Of a stretch of DNA of 37,313 bases, positions 34,101 to 37,313 are shown piece after piece. The stretch covers positions 1 through 37,313 of the forward strand of contig JAGXLO010000015.1 in assembly GCA_018334695.1 (NCBI GenBank), in the 5' to 3' direction. Made by a program: the position numbers and the translations under genes. The first letter of the stretch is position 1; each line of letters begins with the position of its first letter. Source of the DNA: Candidatus Cloacimonadota bacterium (lineage in GTDB: Bacteria; Cloacimonadota; Cloacimonadia; JGIOTU-2). The notes under the pieces were generated by a model. It saw only the letters and a list, made by a program, of their open reading frames with translations. It had not been told where the DNA came from and made no database searches.

Positions 34101-35128
34101 TACAACCAGACGGTAATTTTCACAGTTATCAGGGTTACAAAATGCAACTGCGTGATAATAACGACAGTATACGTATAGGCATTACAGGTATATGGGAGGA
34201 TTTTTCTGAACCCATACAACTGTATGCAAACCAGGCAAACTGGATCGGTTGTTACCTGGAGGAGCCAGCTTCTATAAGTGAAGCATTTAGCTCTATCGAA
34301 GATGAATGGATTTCGATAAAATCGGAACACTGGTCAGTTCATAGACAGATAAATGATTGGAATAGTATCCGCGGAACAGTAAATCCGGGCGAACTATACA
34401 TCGTTTATGTAGATACGGATTGTGAATTGATCTGGGATGATTCCGGTACACCTGTTGATCCCTATACCAGAGAAATGACCGATTACTTTACCTATGATAA
34501 AAAATTGGATTATATGTCTATTACAGTAGACACAGTTTATGGTGATACTCCGGATGAGATTGCAGCCTACGGTGGAGATGAATGTCTGGGAGCCAGTAAA
34601 GTTGGGGGTGAATATCCCGTACAAATATTAGCCTATCCTCCTGATGCCGGTAGTAAAGACGGCTCTATAGATTTTATGTTGTATTATAAAAATTCAAAAA
34701 ATAAGGCAAAAGCAGTAACCAATTATACGATTTATAATAGCAAGTTTTCGGCTTATGTGAATAAACCTGTTGTTTTTAATGAGAATAATCATACAGCAGT
34801 TAGACTCAATACAGGAGAGAATATTGATCCGGATCTTGATTTTGCCATATTTGGCAATTATCCTAACCCGATAACAGATGGTCAAACACATATTAGTTTT
34901 GCTCCGGCGAAAGATGCAGAACAGACTGAAATAAGGATTTACAATATCCGCGGACAATTAGTAAGAGAATTAGATTGCAGCAAGCCCGGATACAATAAAG
35001 AAGGTTTGCCTACAGTTAGCTGGGATTGTAAAGACAGCAGAGGAAATCATGTACAGAGTGGTGTATATTTCTACAAATTGATATCGGGTAAAAAACAAGC
35101 AGTTAGTAAGATGGTAATAGTTAAGTAG
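31157..35128 (+). CDS. Giant secreted parallel beta-helix protein with C-terminal sorting domain
   Basis: This 1323-residue protein has a Sec signal peptide (about 1-20). Its N-terminal region (about 25-270) has a KTYRIRNNNFKTIYSAFPVH start like RHS/DNRLRE-type surface proteins. A carboxypeptidase-regulatory-like beta domain follows (about 275-345, IYGTVKDVNNNGIGGVTINF). A right-handed beta-helix spans about 357-895, opening with DYNTIQSGINAASDGDTVMV and built of repeated rungs such as ISNNEFINC, IKDNNFDNC and IVNNTILNN with an Asn ladder. An unrecognised module covers 896-1230. A FlgD-like/T9SS type A sorting domain begins near 1232 (NYPNPITDGQTHISF, IRIYNIRGQLVREL, SGVYFYKLISG). It is probably exported to the cell surface; polysaccharide binding or cleavage is possible, but no catalytic residues are evident. 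Confidence 0.85.
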   Translation: MKKIILLIILISSVLVTNLFCETELIDQRTFYTKTYRIRNNNFKTIYSAFPVHYKNKNGEFNEIDLQNPVCDSLINLAINQMRKQNGKIQDSLYLPTSLGEYEKQDITGGGVFYWCWQAQTVGKRLEYDGDIHTYRCFIKYNDGITKPCIYGGHFELNPQYVTLNCSRWEDYSIGNVEVWGQHYFSIDWNDPDENDWNSLINPPYEDYQLSSWNTSNEDYSQNFYPGDELYEQFWDLLQYHSENDYLGVAFIADNADTTISLTDRNIILYYEMDLEIYGTVKDVNNNGIGGVTINFSNGAGSTTTNSAGYYHHLVDYGWSGTVTPQKTGYEFMPEYRDYSSVTEPIGEENYLGISLDDNKIYIHPNLGDYNTIQSGINAASDGDTVMVCDGTYTGQFNRNLTWNGNEKHITVMSVNGPDNCIIDGENTNNDGFLFSWSSDFISSEDVINGITIKDFEGSAINSIVGSPSIMNNKIINCNGNSWKAAIKVKDVDNPEVECLILNNTFEDCQIIYNHASNDIEGGAIHCEGYGWISNNEFINCRATGFDDGYTTPEGYGKGGGIWVINNSTQEMIIKDNNFDNCEANKGGAIFADGSGVIIIETNDIHACEAGWGGSIYESCSNIQIINNEIYNCHGVFYLDGTDGFGGEGAGIYVVGPAYIANNTIHDNFGSINGVGISGPSSSGVEIVNNEFYGNEQNGVNNSCFLFGVSIALEGDDIIVSSNKIHNEKSYDFMDMIYVSGYNITVKNNVIYDNTNSDLYSRAAIGCRGSYEFNPDSVNIVNNTILNNEYGIYCFDFSGGDQVKMKNNIIFNNSIGIKEDYGSVANIQFCNVFNNNTDYQGCSPGTGCISTDPMFADPANDDYSLTWSSNNISPCIDAGDPDMTWDADDTPPDIGAKTAVTHSYFTNQFDNGVIDSVEWISFPALNTITNGATEALFVLENQELIDDDWVQTDDILDYLLYEDENNPKIYFDDYYNVWQNDLQPDGNFHSYQGYKMQLRDNNDSIRIGITGIWEDFSEPIQLYANQANWIGCYLEEPASISEAFSSIEDEWISIKSEHWSVHRQINDWNSIRGTVNPGELYIVYVDTDCELIWDDSGTPVDPYTREMTDYFTYDKKLDYMSITVDTVYGDTPDEIAAYGGDECLGASKVGGEYPVQILAYPPDAGSKDGSIDFMLYYKNSKNKAKAVTNYTIYNSKFSAYVNKPVVFNENNHTAVRLNTGENIDPDLDFAIFGNYPNPITDGQTHISFAPAKDAEQTEIRIYNIRGQLVRELDCSKPGYNKEGLPTVSWDCKDSRGNHVQSGVYFYKLISGKKQAVSKMVIVK

Positions 35129-35139
35129 ATAATTAAATT

Positions 35140-35178
35140 CGGTTCGGGCGTAATTGTTGCGTCCGGACCGAGCTTTTA
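35140..35178 (+). terminator. Rho-independent terminator after the first surface-protein gene
   Basis: An 11-bp stem with two G-T pairs (35140-35150 with 35160-35170) encloses a 9-base loop and is followed by AGCTTTTAA. It starts 12 bases after the stop codon. A second small GC palindrome, TCCGCC-CACC-GGCGGA, lies at 35187-35202. Confidence 0.75.
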
Positions 35179-35186
35179 AAAACTTG

Positions 35187-35202
35187 TCCGCCCACCGGCG
35201 GA
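35187..35202. repeat. Short GC-rich palindrome
   Basis: TCCGCC (35187-35192) and GGCGGA (35197-35202) form a perfect 6-bp stem with a CACC loop. There is no T-tract, so it is not a terminator by itself. It looks like the compact dispersed GC palindromes also seen at 367-419. Confidence 0.4.
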
Positions 35203-35263
35203 TGTAAAATTTGAAATTAAAAATTTAAAATTAAAAACAAATGGTTTTTAGAGTTTTATGCAT

Positions 35264-35304
35264 GATTAATATGGAGTCGTCGATTCTGTCGACAGATATT
35301 AATC
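35264..35304 (+). promoter_or_regulatory. Hairpin abutting the ribosome-binding site of the second surface gene
   Basis: An outer perfect 9-bp stem, GATTAATAT/ATATTAATC (35264-35272, 35296-35304), encloses an inner 5-bp stem GTCGA/TCGAC (35279-35283, 35289-35293) with a TTCTG loop. It ends directly before the AAAGG ribosome-binding site and 12 bases before the ATG. Such a position suits mRNA stabilisation or control of ribosome access; it could also be a DNA-binding palindrome. Confidence 0.5.
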
Positions 35305-35316
35305 AAAGGTAATATT

Positions 35317-37313
35317 ATGAGACATAAATTTTTAAATATATGCTCAACAACTATATTTTTATTAATGATATTAATTAACACCAATCTGTTCTCTGAAGTT
35401 ACCCCTAAAAGTATAATCACAGTCGACATTGATGGCACAGGTGATTATGTTTCAATCCAAGAAGGTATAGATGCTGCCAGCAGTTTTGATACTGTACTTG
35501 TATATCCCGGTATATATTATGAGAATATCGATTATTCCGGGAAGAATATAATATTAGCCAGTAAGTATCAAACCACTGGAGATGAGTCATACATAGATAG
35601 TACTATTATTGACGGGAATGAGAATGGAAGTTGTGTATTGGTTAATTCCGGAGAGTCGGGTGCTGAGATAATTGGATTTACTTTGCAGAATGGTAGTGGA
35701 TATGATACTGGATATAGAACTTATGGTGGTGGAATATTTATAAATAATAATTCATCTTTAACAATAGAATTTTGCAAAATAATAAATAATTATGCTGCAG
35801 CTGGTGGTGGTATATCTTCAAATGAATGCCCTTTATTAAATATTAAAGGCACAGATATAATTGGCAATTTTGCTCATTCATCTGGAGGGGGTATAGGCAG
35901 AGGTAACGATGATGTAAATATAAATTTTTCATCATTTAACAAATGCAATATTTACAACAATTATGCTCCGATTGGCAGTGATATCTACAATCATAAAGGA
36001 GATATGGATGTAATAGTAGATACATTTACAGTAGAGGAGCCAACCAAGTTTTATGCCTATTCCAGAGAAGGTGAAATAACGATGAATATAGGGAATCATA
36101 AAATCGAACCAATAAATGATGATTTATATGTAAGCCCTGACGGAGATAATTCCAACAGCGGTCTTACCCCATCAGATCCCCTTTTAAATATCTATGATGC
36201 ACTTATCAAGATCAAATCAGATAGTACTCACCCCAATACGATACATTTAGCAGAAGGAATTTATTCGCCTTCGGAGACAGGAGAGTTCTTTGCCGTAGGC
36301 GGAAAGGATTATCTGTCAATAGTTGGAGCAGGGAAAAATGAAACTATATTAGATGCAGAACAAACCAGTGGTATAATGAATATTGCTAATTTAAATTATT
36401 TTTCGGCTAGAGATATGAAATTTCAGCATGGGTATTTTGGTGGAGGAGGTGCTATGGGGATCAATAATTCTCCAAATTTGGTTTTAAAAAATTTAAATCT
36501 ATGGAATAATTTGGGAAAACATATTCTCGCCTCCCACATGCTTATTCATGGTCCCAGTCCGATTTTCGACAATATTAATATTAGTACAAATTATACTTAC
36601 GTAAATGAAAAAGCAATAAAGTGTGAAGCTGATTTTGTTCCATTATTCAAAGATGTTGTAATTAAGAATATTAAATCTGATCCCCAAACAGGCTACTACG
36701 GTGCGATGACAATCGGTGGAAATTATCCAGTATTTATAAATTGTCTAATAGCAAATAATTACGGTCAACTTTCCAGTGGTATATCCAGCATCTGGAGTGG
36801 AGATACAATTTATGTAATAAATAGCACCATAGCAGATAACGATGACTGCTCAGGAGGAACTATAAGGTTAGTAGACAACAGTCATATTCATTTAATAAAC
36901 ACCATACTACGCAATGAGTCTGATACAGAGATATACTTTCATCCGCAGCACAATCCTAATTCAGCCAGCTTAGAGTACTGCAATGTAGATGGTGGTATGA
37001 CTGCCATAGATGTAAACAACAATGGTACATTAAACTGGGGAGAAGGAAACATAGACCAGGATCCTTTATTTGAAGGAGGAGATCCATTCAGCTATCAACT
37101 GAGTGCAGGCTCACCCTGCATAGATTCAGGTACTCCTGATACAACCGGCTTAAATCTACCTGCTACTGACCTGGCAGGCAATCCCAGAATCTACAACGGC
37201 AGAGTGGATATAGGAGCTTATGAGTATAAACCTGAAGCAGTAGGAGGAGATCCTGATACTAATTTTGTTAACAAGCTTTATCTTTTCCAGAACCAACCAA
37301 ATCCTTTTAAAAA
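35317..37313 (+). CDS. Second secreted beta-helix surface protein, 3' end outside the window
   Basis: The frame is open from the ATG at 35317 to the window edge, 665 complete codons. A signal peptide (about 1-26) is followed by a beta-helix opening, GTGDYVSIQEGIDAASSFDT, with rungs rich in GGGI and NN (for example RTYGGGIFINNNSSLTIEFC). A second opening at about residue 270 (LYVSPDGDNSNSGLTPSDPL) begins another beta-helix of the DUF1565 kind. The C-terminal part has DPLFEGGDPFSYQLSAGSPC and DIGAYEY, paralogous to DPMFADPANDDYSL and SPCIDAGDPD in the preceding gene. The last visible residues, LYLFQNQPNPFK, are the usual start of the type A sorting domain, so only about 80-90 residues should be missing. 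The ribosome-binding site is AAAGG. Confidence 0.85.
   Translation, partial: MRHKFLNICSTTIFLLMILINTNLFSEVTPKSIITVDIDGTGDYVSIQEGIDAASSFDTVLVYPGIYYENIDYSGKNIILASKYQTTGDESYIDSTIIDGNENGSCVLVNSGESGAEIIGFTLQNGSGYDTGYRTYGGGIFINNNSSLTIEFCKIINNYAAAGGGISSNECPLLNIKGTDIIGNFAHSSGGGIGRGNDDVNINFSSFNKCNIYNNYAPIGSDIYNHKGDMDVIVDTFTVEEPTKFYAYSREGEITMNIGNHKIEPINDDLYVSPDGDNSNSGLTPSDPLLNIYDALIKIKSDSTHPNTIHLAEGIYSPSETGEFFAVGGKDYLSIVGAGKNETILDAEQTSGIMNIANLNYFSARDMKFQHGYFGGGGAMGINNSPNLVLKNLNLWNNLGKHILASHMLIHGPSPIFDNINISTNYTYVNEKAIKCEADFVPLFKDVVIKNIKSDPQTGYYGAMTIGGNYPVFINCLIANNYGQLSSGISSIWSGDTIYVINSTIADNDDCSGGTIRLVDNSHIHLINTILRNESDTEIYFHPQHNPNSASLEYCNVDGGMTAIDVNNNGTLNWGEGNIDQDPLFEGGDPFSYQLSAGSPCIDSGTPDTTGLNLPATDLAGNPRIYNGRVDIGAYEYKPEAVGGDPDTNFVNKLYLFQNQPNPFK

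Noticed and set aside
32332-34957. Several minus-strand open frames of 70-160 codons opposite the first surface-protein gene
   Set aside because: They are antisense shadows of the Asn/Ile-rich beta-helix repeats and lack ribosome-binding sites and family similarity.

Overview
The window looks like chromosomal DNA of an AT-rich, Gram-negative anaerobe of the Fibrobacterota-Chlorobiota-Bacteroidota (FCB) group. Candidatus Cloacimonadota is the most likely phylum. This placement is inferred from gene content: a GWxTD-domain protein, large secreted beta-helix proteins with a C-terminal sorting (FlgD-like/T9SS type A) domain, a Kdo transferase that implies LPS, and a bacterial GGGP-synthase/UbiA pair. 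It has not been tested by phylogeny. No prophage, insertion sequence or CRISPR array is visible.

Layout. 1-1086 is non-coding: GC-rich inverted repeats followed by a degenerate 10-bp repeat field. 1087-8743 (+) holds a membrane-anchored TPR protein, mfd, and three tandem SurA/PpiD-like chaperone genes ending in surA and a clear terminator. 8814-12562 (-) holds kdtA, pdxJ, a YitT-family membrane protein and a DPM1-type glycosyltransferase. 12807-18937 (+) holds a pilin-like protein lacking the usual Gly(-1), a DUF2279/YfiM-like protein, a RodZ-like HTH membrane protein, the conserved block TIGR03960-type radical SAM - rng - rplU - rpmA, and a strong terminator. 19138-23917 (+) is dnaE overlapping a GWxTD protein. 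23890-27576 (-) is a tightly coupled operon, read leftward: polyprenyl (probably GGPP) synthase, UbiA prenyltransferase, GGGP synthase, PHP-type phosphatase, YraN. 27778-30737 (+) holds an unrecognised lipoprotein, a YjjG-like HAD phosphatase, tRNA-Ala(CGC) and an MTA/SAH deaminase. 31157-37313 (+) holds two giant parallel beta-helix secreted proteins; the second runs off the window just as its sorting domain begins.

The most interesting system is the operon at 25107-27576. It has the three consecutive enzymes expected for archaeal-type ether-lipid assembly (C20 prenyl-PP, GGGP, DGGGP), with stop/start overlaps (TAGTG, TAATG), in a bacterium that also carries a Kdo transferase and so probably LPS. 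Such genes are known from FCB genomes; what they make in this organism is open. Other points: alternative leader hairpins and a C8 tract before the first surface-protein gene, a hairpin abutting the ribosome-binding site of the second, an abrupt GC jump inside the first surface gene that coincides with a domain boundary, and TTGACA hexamers correctly oriented before eight operon heads.
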